This document shows positions 9,326 through 17,509 of a stretch of DNA of 64,000 bases, in pieces. The translations under genes were made by a program, and so were the position numbers. The notes beneath the pieces are model-generated. The model searched no databases and was not told where the DNA came from. It worked only from the letters and a program-made list of their open reading frames with translations. This DNA comes from Bacillaceae bacterium SAS-127. Lineage in GTDB: Bacteria; Bacillota; Bacilli; Bacillales; Domibacillaceae. The stretch spans positions 62,001 through 126,000 of the forward strand of contig NKXN01000045.1 of the NCBI GenBank assembly GCA_002261155.1, written 5' to 3'. Numbering within the stretch: position 1 is the first letter of the stretch; each line of letters opens with the position of its first letter.

Positions 9326-9532
9326 TCATCTAAGAGAAATCAGGCTACCAGGGGCAATTTTTTCATTTAAAAAGTCGTTAGGGTTCGTACTTGCAACTCG
9401 AATGACACGATATTGATGGTCTTGTCTTTGAGCATATAAAGAGATCCCTTGCCAATCAATTAACTCCGTCTCTTCTTCTATAATCGGATGAGGAAAAATA
9501 TGTTCTCTCGGCATCATCGTATATAAAATCAT
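9326..9532 (-). CDS. ylzJ: YlzJ family small protein
   Basis: 68 residues beginning [14 protein letters not shown], typical of the YlzJ-like family found next to tepA in bacilli. There is no membrane segment or recognised catalytic motif. Its start overlaps the last four bases of tepA (ATGA overlap), so translation is coupled. The function is unknown; conservation of the tepA-ylzJ-spoIIIE order suggests a role connected with TepA or sporulation, but nothing in the sequence proves that. Confidence 0.85.
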   Translation of the reverse strand: MILYTMMPREHIFPHPIIEEETELIDWQGISLYAQRQDHQYRVIRVASTNPNDFLNEKIAPGSLISLR

Positions 9533-10275
9533 TGAATCATCTTTCCATTCTGCTCATTCTCTTTGATCAGTTCAGTTAATTTTTTCATTGCTTCACCGAT
9601 CCCTCCCACCTCGTTAATCAACCCGCAAGCGACGGCATCTTCGCCAACGACATTTGTCCCAATATCTCTCGTTAAATTGCCTTTGGCAAGCATCAAATCT
9701 TTAAATGTTTCCTCTTGAATAGCCGAGTGCCTTGTTACGAACTTCACGACTCGATCCTGCATTTTATCTAAGTATTCGAAACTTTGTGGTACGCCGATAA
9801 CAAGACCCGTTAACCGAATCGGATGGATCGTCATCGTCGCTGTCTCGGCAATAAAGCTATAATCACAAGAAACAGCGATTGGCACACCGATCGAATGCCC
9901 ACCTCCAAGCACAATCGATACCGTCGGCTTCGACAAGGAAGCAAGCATTTCAGAGATCGCCAGTCCCGCTTCTACATCCCCTCCGACTGTATTTAATACG
10001 ATTAAAAGCCCTTTAATCTCTGGGTTTTGTTCAATTGCTACAATTTGTGGAATGACATGTTCATACTTCGTTGTTTTATTTTGCGGAGGAAGCTGTATAT
10101 GTCCTTCAATTTGACCAACAATCGTTAAACAATGAATCGATGTATCTTTAGGAAGCTGAGGTACATTCGTCTGCCCAAGTTGTTGAATATTTTCCATTAA
10201 AGAGGACTCTGTCTTTGTTTGTTCTTCTTCCGTCGGCTCGACTTCTTCCCCTGTCACCTTCTTCTCAATGCTCAT
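9529..10275 (-). CDS. tepA: ClpP-like translocation-enhancing protein TepA
   Basis: 248 residues of the ClpP/crotonase-fold serine protease family. After a charged N-terminal segment, the core shows [13 protein letters not shown], the nucleophile segment [11 protein letters not shown] (Ser about 128) and [11 protein letters not shown] (His about 151), so the catalytic residues seem present. The B. subtilis homologue was linked to efficient protein translocation and degradation of signal-peptide or small-protein substrates. No signal peptide is visible. It is preceded by a GAAAGGAG site and followed by ylzJ in a coupled pair. Confidence 0.9.
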   Translation of the reverse strand: MSIEKKVTGEEVEPTEEEQTKTESSLMENIQQLGQTNVPQLPKDTSIHCLTIVGQIEGHIQLPPQNKTTKYEHVIPQIVAIEQNPEIKGLLIVLNTVGGDVEAGLAISEMLASLSKPTVSIVLGGGHSIGVPIAVSCDYSFIAETATMTIHPIRLTGLVIGVPQSFEYLDKMQDRVVKFVTRHSAIQEETFKDLMLAKGNLTRDIGTNVVGEDAVACGLINEVGGIGEAMKKLTELIKENEQNGKMIQ

Positions 10276-10329
10276 ACTCCTTTGCTCCTTTCAAGAACGA
10301 ATATGAATATTTTCTTCTTTTTTCCCGAA

Positions 10330-10335
10330 ATTATA
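10330..10335 (-). promoter_or_regulatory. -10 box candidate for tepA
   Basis: Perfect TATAAT on the minus strand about 55 bases upstream of tepA, directly after the rnjB terminator. The best -35 (TTGATG) is at a short 15-base spacing, so the call is weak. Confidence 0.35.
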
Positions 10336-10359
10336 CAAAGGAAAAGATGACATCAAGGC

Positions 10360-10389
10360 AAAAAAAATGAACCATTTAGGTTCATTTTT
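10360..10389 (-). terminator. Terminator of rnjB
   Basis: Seven-bp stem ATGAACC / GGTTCAT with a five-base loop, extended by A/T pairs and followed on the minus strand by eight T residues. It lies about 160 bases after the rnjB stop, beyond a repeat-rich segment. Confidence 0.8.
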
Positions 10390-10401
10390 AAAATTAACGC
10401 A

Positions 10402-10550
10402 CTGGACAAGAGCCTTTCGCTTTTCTTGTCTAGCTGCAGGCGCTAGCGCGTACGCTGATTTTTTCTCTCTCAATCGGGTTCCAAATACATGAACCCTCGG
10501 TCGAGAGCCGAAATCTGCTAATGCGCTGAACAAGCGCCTTTCGCTTTTCT
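10402..10550. repeat. Intergenic structured element with a 25-bp direct repeat
   Basis: Two 25-bp copies (10402-10426 and 10526-10550), identical at 23 positions and both ending GCCTTTCGCTTTTCT, flank two potential hairpins: GACAAG / CTTGTC (10405-10430) and a longer one with GGGTTC / GAACCC inside CTCTC / GAGAG (about 10467-10506). The second copy overlaps the rnjB stop codon. The TCTAGCTGCAGGCGCTAG part resembles dispersed intergenic repeats I know from Bacillaceae genomes. An 80-codon open frame across it is not credible as a gene. Confidence 0.6.
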
Positions 10551-12216
10551 ATACTTCCATGATAATTGGTAGGATCATTGGGCGGCGTTTTGTTTTTTCA
10601 AATAGAAAGGCGTTAAGTTGATCTCTAACGTCTTGTTTAATACTTGACCATTCAAATGATTCTCCGGCCATATTTTTTTCAACGATATCGGTAATTAATT
10701 GCGTCGATTGTTCCATCAGCTTTTCCGACTCTCTCACATAAACGAATCCACGTGAAATAATTTCAGGACCTGAAACAATTCGTTTTTCTTTTTTGCTTAA
10801 TGTAATGACAACGATAAAGATCCCATCTTGAGACAGTAGCTTTCGGTCTCGTAACACGATGTTACCGACATCTCCTACGCCAATTCCATCAATTAGTACA
10901 TTTCCTGCAGGTACTTTTGAGGTTACACGCAGCTTTTCACTTTTGTATTCAATGACATCCCCTTTCTCTGGGATGACAATGTGATCTAAAGACATGCCCA
11001 CTTGCACAGCGAGCTTCGCATGAGCTTTCAACATGCGATATTCTCCTTGAACCGGTACGAAATATCTCGGCTTCATTAAATTCAACATAAATTTCAAATC
11101 TTCTTGGAAGCCATGACCAGACACATGCACTTTTCGCTTGCCAGTAAGAACGTTGGCACCTGAGCGATACAAAAGGTCTACCGTTTTAGCAAGCAATAAT
11201 TCTAACCCTGGTGAAGGAGTAGCTGTAATTAATACGGAATCACCTTGTTTAATTTTGACTAATTTATTCGTCCCTTTTGCCATTTTTTGCAATGCTTCAA
11301 TCGGTTCTCCTTGCACACCCGTCGTTAAAATGACAATTTGATGGTCTGGGTATTCAGAAATTTCTTGCAGGCTAATAAGAATATCTTCCTGGACGTTTAA
11401 ATAGCCGAGTTTAATCGCTATATCGTTCACGCGCTGCATGCTTTTTCCGCTAACAGCCACTTTTCTGCCGTTCTGATAAGCTGCATCAAATACTTGCTGA
11501 ACACGAGCAATGTTTGACGCAAAGGAAGCGACAATAATTCGACCTTTAGCTGAATGAAAGGCATCTGATAATTGATTCGCAATGACCGCTTCAGAAGTGG
11601 TGTGCCCTGGTCTTTCCGCTTCTGTTGAATCAGATAGCAACATAAACACGCCATTGTGACCGAGCTGAGCCATCTTACCAATATCAGGTTCATACAGCCC
11701 TTTAGCTGCCTGATCAAACTTAAATTCACCGGTGTGAACGATCGCTCCTTCTGACGTATGAATCGCCACCCCTAATGAATCTGGAATGCTATGTGTTGTT
11801 CTAAAAAATGTGACATCGACCCCATTAAAACGCAAGCGAGAATCAGAATGAACAGTATAATATTTAACCTCTTCTTTGACATTCTCTTCGCGAAGTCTCA
11901 TTTTTGCTAAAGCAAGTGTTAGCTTGCTTCCATATACGGGCGCTTTAATTTTCTTTAGAACATATCCTAAAGACCCAATCGCATCTTCATGCCCGTGCGT
12001 TAGGAAAATTCCCTTTACCCGCTCTTTATTTTCCACTAAATATGTAATGTCTGGAATAACAATATCAATCCCAAGCATTTCATTTTCAGGGAACATTAAA
12101 CCAGTATCTACTACGAAAATTTCTTGGTCCACTTCAATGACCGTCATATTCTTTCCAATTTCTCCGACTCCACCAAGTGGAATAACTTTAATTATTTCAT
12201 TTTTTCTCTTACCCAA
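10549..12216 (-). CDS. rnjB: Ribonuclease J2
   Basis: 555 residues, the length of B. subtilis RNase J2 (YmfA). It is a metallo-beta-lactamase/beta-CASP nuclease; the metal motif reads HGHEDAIG (about 74-81), with Ala in place of the last His of the canonical HxHxDH, as expected for J2 rather than J1. Other motifs are HTGEFKFD, SDSTEAERPG and HVSGHG. It partners RNase J1 in 5' end processing and mRNA turnover. A sigma-A promoter with perfect -10 lies upstream. It sits between dapA and tepA as in B. subtilis. Confidence 0.93.
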   Translation of the reverse strand: MGKRKNEIIKVIPLGGVGEIGKNMTVIEVDQEIFVVDTGLMFPENEMLGIDIVIPDITYLVENKERVKGIFLTHGHEDAIGSLGYVLKKIKAPVYGSKLTLALAKMRLREENVKEEVKYYTVHSDSRLRFNGVDVTFFRTTHSIPDSLGVAIHTSEGAIVHTGEFKFDQAAKGLYEPDIGKMAQLGHNGVFMLLSDSTEAERPGHTTSEAVIANQLSDAFHSAKGRIIVASFASNIARVQQVFDAAYQNGRKVAVSGKSMQRVNDIAIKLGYLNVQEDILISLQEISEYPDHQIVILTTGVQGEPIEALQKMAKGTNKLVKIKQGDSVLITATPSPGLELLLAKTVDLLYRSGANVLTGKRKVHVSGHGFQEDLKFMLNLMKPRYFVPVQGEYRMLKAHAKLAVQVGMSLDHIVIPEKGDVIEYKSEKLRVTSKVPAGNVLIDGIGVGDVGNIVLRDRKLLSQDGIFIVVITLSKKEKRIVSGPEIISRGFVYVRESEKLMEQSTQLITDIVEKNMAGESFEWSSIKQDVRDQLNAFLFEKTKRRPMILPIIMEV

Positions 12217-12266
12217 TGTATTTTTCCTCCTATATAAAGACCAGCCCGTCCCATACCATTGTTCTT

Positions 12267-12296
12267 ATTATAATAGATGAAGGAAAGTAAAGCCAA
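12267..12296 (-). promoter_or_regulatory. Sigma-A promoter candidate for rnjB
   Basis: Minus strand TTGGCT (12291-12296), 18 bases, TATAAT (12267-12272), about 50 bases upstream of the ATG. Confidence 0.55.
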
Positions 12297-12371
12297 TACA
12301 ATCTTTTCATCATTTTCAGATTGCTCACTCTGTTAAAAAAGAGCATCGATACAATCAATGGTTTAACGCAT

Positions 12372-12409
12372 AAAAAAACTGTCCAGCTAAGCTAAGCTCA
12401 ACCGGACAG
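12372..12409 (-). terminator. Terminator of the dap operon (after dapA)
   Basis: Stem CTGTCC / GGACAG with a loop of about 19 bases that may pair further, followed on the minus strand by seven T residues. It lies 14 bases after the dapA stop. Confidence 0.8.
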
Positions 12410-12422
12410 AGTACTAACAAAC

Positions 12423-13286
12423 TTATAACAATTTCATTAAAGCCGCTCTCTCAGCTTCTGAAAGAGGAACAAGTGGTAAGCGTACACTTCCCATATCCAT
12501 TCCTTTTAATTGCAAAGCGGTTTTAACTGGCACTGGACTTGGAGCAGCAAACAATCCTCTAATAACAGGTAACAGTTGCTGATGAATTTTAGCCGCCTCT
12601 TGATGTTTACCTTCTAAAAAGTAGGAAATCATTTGTTGCATTTCATTACCAACAATATGAGAAGCAACGGAAACGACACCATCTCCCCCAACAGAAAGAA
12701 CAGGAAGTGTCAAACCATCATCTCCACTATAAACGAGAAAATCATCGGCTGTTCCTGCAATAATCTCAGTCATTGCATCGATGTTTCCGCTCGCTTCTTT
12801 CGCGGCCACGATATTCGCTATTTTTGATAGTCTAATCGTTGTTTCTGGAGTGATATTTACGCTAGCACGACCAGGGATATTATAGATCATAACTGGTAAT
12901 GAAGTCGATTCAGCAATCGTTTTAAAGTGCTGGTAAAGACCTTCTTGATTTGGCTTATTATAGTAAGGAGCGACGAGCATAATCGCATCTACCCCTGCCT
13001 CTTCGGCCTTTTTCGTTAATTCAATCGACTGCTTCGTATTATTGCTCCCTGTTCCCGCAATGACCGGAACTCGTCCGGCTACCGCTTCAACCGTATGGCG
13101 AAACAAAGCCACTTTTTCTTCCGCAGTCAAAGTTGGAGATTCTCCTGTTGTTCCAGCAACAACAAGAGAATCCGTCCCATTGTTAATTAAATGGTTCACA
13201 AGCTGGGTTATTTTCTCAAAATCGATATTTCCTTTTGAATCAAAAGGTGTCACCATGGCAGTGGACACCTGTCCGAATGAAATCAT
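12423..13286 (-). CDS. dapA: 4-hydroxy-tetrahydrodipicolinate synthase
   Basis: 287 residues, standard length for DapA. It condenses pyruvate with aspartate semialdehyde at the first step committed to lysine, meso-diaminopimelate and dipicolinate. The aldolase barrel shows GTTGESPTL, the catalytic tyrosine in IYNIPGR (Tyr135) and the Schiff-base lysine in AAKEASGN (Lys163). An AGAGGAGGA ribosome site lies in the 22-base gap after dapG. It is the last gene of the spoVFA-spoVFB-asd-dapG-dapA cluster, which feeds its product to dipicolinate synthase during sporulation and to cell-wall synthesis in growth. Confidence 0.96.
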   Translation of the reverse strand: MISFGQVSTAMVTPFDSKGNIDFEKITQLVNHLINNGTDSLVVAGTTGESPTLTAEEKVALFRHTVEAVAGRVPVIAGTGSNNTKQSIELTKKAEEAGVDAIMLVAPYYNKPNQEGLYQHFKTIAESTSLPVMIYNIPGRASVNITPETTIRLSKIANIVAAKEASGNIDAMTEIIAGTADDFLVYSGDDGLTLPVLSVGGDGVVSVASHIVGNEMQQMISYFLEGKHQEAAKIHQQLLPVIRGLFAAPSPVPVKTALQLKGMDMGSVRLPLVPLSEAERAALMKLL

Positions 13287-13308
13287 ACTGATTCCTCCTC
13301 TGTCAAAC

Positions 13309-14550
13309 TTACTTCTTCATTTCATATTCACTGTGGTCTTCATGTAATTCAAATGCATCGTGTAAAGCATTGACCGCTGTGACGAGTTCTTCATTTTTCA
13401 CAAGCACCCATATCGTTGTATGACTATCAGCTGATTGCAAGATTCTCACATTTTTTTCAGCAAGAGCCTGAACAATTTTCGATGTCACTCCTGGCACGCC
13501 TGTCATTCCAGCACCTACAACCGATACTTTGGCACAGTCTCTCTCAACGTCAGGGTCATACCCCATCTCTTTTAATACTTGCTCTGCTCGGTCAGCCGTA
13601 TTGCCTGTGACAGTATAAACAACACCTGTTGGAGAAATATTGATAAAGTCTACACTAATTTTCTCTTGAGCCATCGCTTTAAATACTTCAGCCTGTAAAT
13701 TGTATTGATCTTTTTTTGCCTGCACTTTAATTTGAGCAACGTCGGCTACATGAGCAATTCCCGTCACTAGTCGTTCTCTAATGTCAGAGCCTTGACTTTG
13801 CTTGGATATCGACGTAACAAGCGTCCCTAAACCATCCGAGTTCGTTGAACGGATACGCACAGGAACCTTCGCTTGCATCGCTATTTCGACCGCTCGAGGA
13901 TGAATCACTTTCGCTCCTTGGTAAGCCATATTGCAAACCTCATTATATGTGACGACAGATAGAGGTCTCGCTTTATCAGCCACCCGAGGGTCAGCTGTCA
14001 TAATCCCTTCTACATCAGTAAAAATATCAATCCAGTCAGCACTAAGAGCAGATCCTAAAGCAGCCGCAGACGTATCACTACCTCCTCGACCAAGCGTTGT
14101 GACATCGCCTTGCGCATTCGCTCCTTGGAAGCCAGCAACAACAACGACGTCATGCGCTTCTAGCTCTTTACGAACTCGCGAGCATTTCATCTCTAGGATC
14201 TTCGCGCTTGTGTGCTCACTGTTTGTGACAAAACCAGCCTGTGCTCCAGTTAATGCGCAAGCAGAAATACCACTATCAAGCAACATATTCGTAAACACAA
14301 GACTTGAAATAACTTCACCGCAAGAAAGAAGCAGATCTTGCTCTCTTGCTGATAGCTTCATATCTTGCCCGTTAGCTAAAGATAAAAGAGTATCCGTCGC
14401 ATAAGGTTCCCCTTTTCGTCCCATAGCGGAAACGACCACGACAACTTTGTATCCTTCTTTCATCGCTTTTTCAATGTGACGTTTCGCATTTTGACGCGCT
14501 TTTTCATCGCGCACAGATGTACCGCCAAATTTTTGAATGATAATTTTCAC
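13309..14550 (-). CDS. dapG: Aspartokinase I (diaminopimelate-sensitive), DapG
   Basis: 413 residues from the GTG at 14550, which has AGAGGTG seven bases upstream; an ATG further upstream would add six residues ahead of the family start KIIIQKFGGTSV. It phosphorylates aspartate. The kinase domain contains KFGGTSV and TLGRGGSDTSAAAL; two C-terminal ACT domains (from about residue 265) give allosteric control, by diaminopimelate in B. subtilis DapG. Its placement between asd and dapA identifies it as DapG rather than LysC or ThrD. Confidence 0.93.
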   Translation of the reverse strand: MKIIIQKFGGTSVRDEKARQNAKRHIEKAMKEGYKVVVVVSAMGRKGEPYATDTLLSLANGQDMKLSAREQDLLLSCGEVISSLVFTNMLLDSGISACALTGAQAGFVTNSEHTSAKILEMKCSRVRKELEAHDVVVVAGFQGANAQGDVTTLGRGGSDTSAAALGSALSADWIDIFTDVEGIMTADPRVADKARPLSVVTYNEVCNMAYQGAKVIHPRAVEIAMQAKVPVRIRSTNSDGLGTLVTSISKQSQGSDIRERLVTGIAHVADVAQIKVQAKKDQYNLQAEVFKAMAQEKISVDFINISPTGVVYTVTGNTADRAEQVLKEMGYDPDVERDCAKVSVVGAGMTGVPGVTSKIVQALAEKNVRILQSADSHTTIWVLVKNEELVTAVNALHDAFELHEDHSEYEMKK

Positions 14551-14594
14551 TGTTTTACACCTCTGCATTTCCCCGGTGAGAATTTATCTATTAA

Positions 14595-15647
14595 TTATTT
14601 CGCTTCAACTAGACCCATTTCAACTAAAGTTTCAGCAATTTGAACAGAATTCCAAGCCGCACCTTTTAATAAGTTATCAGATACTACCCACATATGGAAG
14701 CCTGTATCTTCATCTAAGTCTTTTCTGATTCGTCCAACAAATACGTCGATTTTGCCGACGCAATTAGCTGGCATTGGATACACTTGCTCCGCAGGATCGT
14801 CTTCTAATACGATTCCTGGTGCATCCTTTAATTCCGCTTGAACATCTGCTGTTGTGACACCTGTTGCTTCCACTTCGAAGTATAAAGACTCAGAGTGCCC
14901 TGTGGCGATTGGAAGGCGCACACAAGTAGCTGCTACTTTTAATTCCGGCATATGCATAATTTTCTTCGTTTCATTAATCATTTTCATTTCTTCAAATGTA
15001 AATCCGTTATCCTCGAATTTATCAATTTGAGGAATCGCATTAAACGCAATTTGATAATGCTTTTTATCGCCACCTACAGGCAGAATTTCAGGTTGGAACT
15101 CTTGCCCTTCAATGATTGCTTTTGTTTGATCATTTAATTCTTGAACAGCTTTCGCACCTGCTCCTGATACAGCTTGGTAAGTAGATACTAACACTTTTTT
15201 CAAGCCATATGCTTGACGTAGTGGTTCAAGCGCCGCCACCATTTGAATCGTTGAGCAGTTCGGATTCGCAATGATGCCTTTATGCTGTCTTAAATCTTCT
15301 TTATTCACTTCAGGAACAACAAGTGGCACTTCAGGGTCCATTCTAAATGCACTCGTATTGTCAATAACAATAGCACCACGCTTTGCCGCCTCTGGAGCTA
15401 ATTCCTTAGAAATGCTTCCACCTGCGCTGAAAAGAGCGATATCCACGCCTTCAAAGCTTTCAGGCTTCGCTTCCTGTACGATTACTTCTTCGCCTTTAAA
15501 TGAAATTGCTTTTCCAGCTGAACGCGCTGATGATAGCAATGTAAGCTCACGAATTGGAAAATCTCTGTTCGCTAACGTTTCTAATATTTGTTGTCCTACT
15601 GCACCTGTTGCCCCTACTACTGCGACATGAAATCCTTGATTACTCAT
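14595..15647 (-). CDS. asd: Aspartate-semialdehyde dehydrogenase
   Basis: 350 residues from ATG 15647, preceded by AGGGGAAG; a longer frame adds 30 residues with no homology and no ribosome site. The Rossmann start reads VAVVGATGAVGQQ, the catalytic cysteine is in NPNCST (Cys131), and the substrate-binding histidine is in the TGHSESLY segment. It reduces aspartyl phosphate to the semialdehyde, the branch point between diaminopimelate/lysine and threonine/methionine. It follows spoVFB after about 175 bases that include a probable terminator, suggesting some independent vegetative transcription. Confidence 0.95.
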   Translation of the reverse strand: MSNQGFHVAVVGATGAVGQQILETLANRDFPIRELTLLSSARSAGKAISFKGEEVIVQEAKPESFEGVDIALFSAGGSISKELAPEAAKRGAIVIDNTSAFRMDPEVPLVVPEVNKEDLRQHKGIIANPNCSTIQMVAALEPLRQAYGLKKVLVSTYQAVSGAGAKAVQELNDQTKAIIEGQEFQPEILPVGGDKKHYQIAFNAIPQIDKFEDNGFTFEEMKMINETKKIMHMPELKVAATCVRLPIATGHSESLYFEVEATGVTTADVQAELKDAPGIVLEDDPAEQVYPMPANCVGKIDVFVGRIRKDLDEDTGFHMWVVSDNLLKGAAWNSVQIAETLVEMGLVEAK

Positions 15648-15801
15648 TTTTTCTTCCCCTTTCCCTAGACCAAAGTACTCGTGTATATGTAACACGTTTT
15701 CTAATAATAAAAAATAGTAAAAAAAATGTAACAACACTTTTTAATAGCTATTATTTTAACACATTAAAGTTTGAAAAGCAGAAGAAAATATTCAGTTATT
15801 T

Positions 15802-15838
15802 AAAAAAGAGAAAAAAGGGAAGGTTAACCCCCATCCCT
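15802..15838 (-). terminator. Probable terminator after spoVFB
   Basis: Short stem AGGGA / TCCCT that can extend inward, overlapping the spoVFB stop codon and followed on the minus strand by TTTTTTCTCTTTTTT. It would separate the sporulation genes from asd. In 15648-15801 I see only an A/T-rich leader with no convincing promoter. Confidence 0.45.
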
Positions 15839-16423
15839 AAATCGCTCAATAATAACGGGTTGAAGCTGTTTTCCTAGTAAAGCAGCTTCAATCGTTTCGA
15901 TTAAACTATCCATTCGTGCCACCATCGAGTTTGGCTTCTTCACTGGATCATCTTGGCCAAATGGAACAAAATAAATATGTTTCACAGGCATTAATTTCAT
16001 AATATTCATTCCATTTAATCCAAGAGCATCATTTGTTGATATCCCGAGAATGACTGGTTTATGATTACGAAGTGTCGCTTTCGCTGCCATTAATACAGGG
16101 GAATCTGTCATGGCATTAGCTAATTTGCTAAGAGAATTACCGGTAATCGGGGCAATGACCATGCAATCGAGGGGGATTTTGGGCCCGAGGGGTTCTGCTT
16201 CTACGATGGAATCAATGACTGTAGTGTTTGTTACTTTTTCAATCTTTTCGACCCATTCTCCCGCTTCTCCAAACCGGGTGCCCGTTCCTTTGACTGTTCC
16301 TGTGACTACTGGAACGACTTCTGCTCCAAGTTGAACTAATTTTTCAATCTGAGGAAAAATTTCGCTGTACGTACAATGCGAGCCGGTAATACCAAAGCCA
16401 ATTCGTCGTCCTTTTAAAGTCAT
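15824..16423 (-). CDS. spoVFB: Dipicolinate synthase subunit B (flavoprotein)
   Basis: 199 residues of the flavoprotein (UbiX/PPC decarboxylase-like) fold, with GFGITGSHCTYSEI at the N-terminus and the family segment MVIAPITGNSLSKLANAMTD in the middle. Together with SpoVFA it oxidises dihydrodipicolinate to dipicolinic acid, the calcium chelator of the spore core. It starts 15 bases after the spoVFA stop. In B. subtilis the pair is expressed in the mother cell under sigma-K. Confidence 0.94.
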   Translation of the reverse strand: MTLKGRRIGFGITGSHCTYSEIFPQIEKLVQLGAEVVPVVTGTVKGTGTRFGEAGEWVEKIEKVTNTTVIDSIVEAEPLGPKIPLDCMVIAPITGNSLSKLANAMTDSPVLMAAKATLRNHKPVILGISTNDALGLNGMNIMKLMPVKHIYFVPFGQDDPVKKPNSMVARMDSLIETIEAALLGKQLQPVIIERFRDGG

Positions 16424-16438
16424 GATCTTCCTCCCCTT

Positions 16439-17323
16439 TCATTTTGTCGCATCGTTCTTTAACAATTCCGCGAGCACATTTGCCAATATTTGCCCTGCTG
16501 TTTTCGGAGCAACAAGCCCCGGAAGCCCAAGTGCTAAAATCGCCTTTATACCTCTCTTCTCTGCATATCGAAAATCTGTTCCTCCTGGCTTTGAAGCGAG
16601 ATCAATAATGAGTGTATGCGGTCGCATTTTAGCGATGGCAGACGCTGTCACAACTAAAGAAGGAACGGTGTTAATAATAATATCCGCCTTTTCCGCTACT
16701 GCTGCTAATTCATTCATTTTAAACGGCGTTAATCCCAGCTCAATCGCTCGTGCTAAATGTTCACTTCGTCTAGCCCCAAGCCAAACATCCGCACCGAGAT
16801 GTTTAAATGTTCTTGCTACCGTCATGCCTACACGCCCCATTCCAATCACAGCGACAGTTGATCCATGAATCGTGAAGTCGGTATGCTGAATCGCCATCAA
16901 AACCGTCCCTTCAGCCGTCGGGATCGAATTATAGATCGCTACATCATCTCGATCAAACAGCCGAACCAGCTTTCTTCCTGTTTTTTCAGCCATATTTGTT
17001 AATAAAGGCGGACTAATACCAGTAAAAATGATGCAATGATTAGGTGTTCTATCAAAGGTCTCTTTTGATAATCGTAAGTTACCGTTTGAAAAGATCGTTT
17101 CTACTTCACCAGTCGCTTGCACCCCTGCCACAGGAAGGACAATCGCATCGATTTGTTCAAAAGGAATGTCTTCCATATTTTCTTTGACCGCTCCAGTGAA
17201 GCTTTGCTCTAGTTGATCAAACCCAGCTAAATAAATTTTCGCATCTAGTTCTGTTAACTTTCTAATGATTTCAAGTTGACGAGCATCTCCACCTAATACT
17301 GCGACTTGAAGCCCTGTCAGCAT
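16439..17323 (-). CDS. spoVFA: Dipicolinate synthase subunit A
   Basis: 294 residues from ATG 17323 (MLTGLQVAVLGGD), which matches the family start; the frame stays open ten codons further, but without a better ribosome site. An N-terminal domain is followed by an NAD(P)-binding Rossmann domain with AVIGMGRVGMT (about residue 150) and a C-terminal GLPGLVAPKTAGQILA signature. It forms dipicolinic acid with SpoVFB. A sigma-K-like promoter lies upstream. In B. subtilis ymxH lies between mlpA and spoVFA; no such gene is present here. Confidence 0.94.
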   Translation of the reverse strand: MLTGLQVAVLGGDARQLEIIRKLTELDAKIYLAGFDQLEQSFTGAVKENMEDIPFEQIDAIVLPVAGVQATGEVETIFSNGNLRLSKETFDRTPNHCIIFTGISPPLLTNMAEKTGRKLVRLFDRDDVAIYNSIPTAEGTVLMAIQHTDFTIHGSTVAVIGMGRVGMTVARTFKHLGADVWLGARRSEHLARAIELGLTPFKMNELAAVAEKADIIINTVPSLVVTASAIAKMRPHTLIIDLASKPGGTDFRYAEKRGIKAILALGLPGLVAPKTAGQILANVLAELLKNDATK

Positions 17324-17366
17324 AATCTTCACCATCCTTTTTGTGTGTGGCACCGATTCACTTTTA

Positions 17367-17392
17367 TATTGTATGAAAAATTTTTATGGGTG
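17367..17392 (-). promoter_or_regulatory. Sigma-K-like promoter candidate for spoVFA
   Basis: Minus strand CACC (17389-17392), 13 bases, CATACAATA (17367-17375), matching the CATAnnnTA -10 and AC-containing -35 of mother-cell sigma-K promoters. The spoVF operon of B. subtilis is sigma-K controlled, which raises the prior. A sigma-E-type -35 is not present at the correct distance. Confidence 0.5.
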
Positions 17393-17416
17393 AAATAAAA
17401 TATGATTTTCAACAAT

Positions 17417-17500
17417 AAAAAAACTGCCCTATCAAAGAAATACCTAATGGATAAAGAGTGTACATCCCTCTTTATACTAGATATCCTTGATAGGAGCAGT
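17417..17500 (-). terminator. Large interrupted hairpin terminator after mlpA
   Basis: Outer arms CCTATCAA / TTGATAGG (17428-17435 and 17487-17494), flanked by ACTGC / GCAGT with a bulge, and inner arms ATAAAGAG / CTCTTTAT (17451-17458 and 17468-17475) make a nearly continuous 78-base fold. Seven T residues follow on the minus strand. It fills most of the space between mlpA and spoVFA. Confidence 0.8.
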
Positions 17501-17509
17501 TCACTTGAA

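Noticed and set aside
10291-10533. Open frame of 80 codons between rnjB and tepA
   Set aside because: It runs through the rnjB terminator and the repeat element; composition is explained by these.
15670-15700. Palindrome CGTGT-N7-ACACG upstream of asd as an operator
   Set aside because: Short arms, single copy seen, and no regulator to link it with.
13287-15823. Lysine riboswitch in front of asd, dapG or dapA
   Set aside because: Gaps are short except 15648-15823, which is A/T-rich and shows no lysine riboswitch-like structure.
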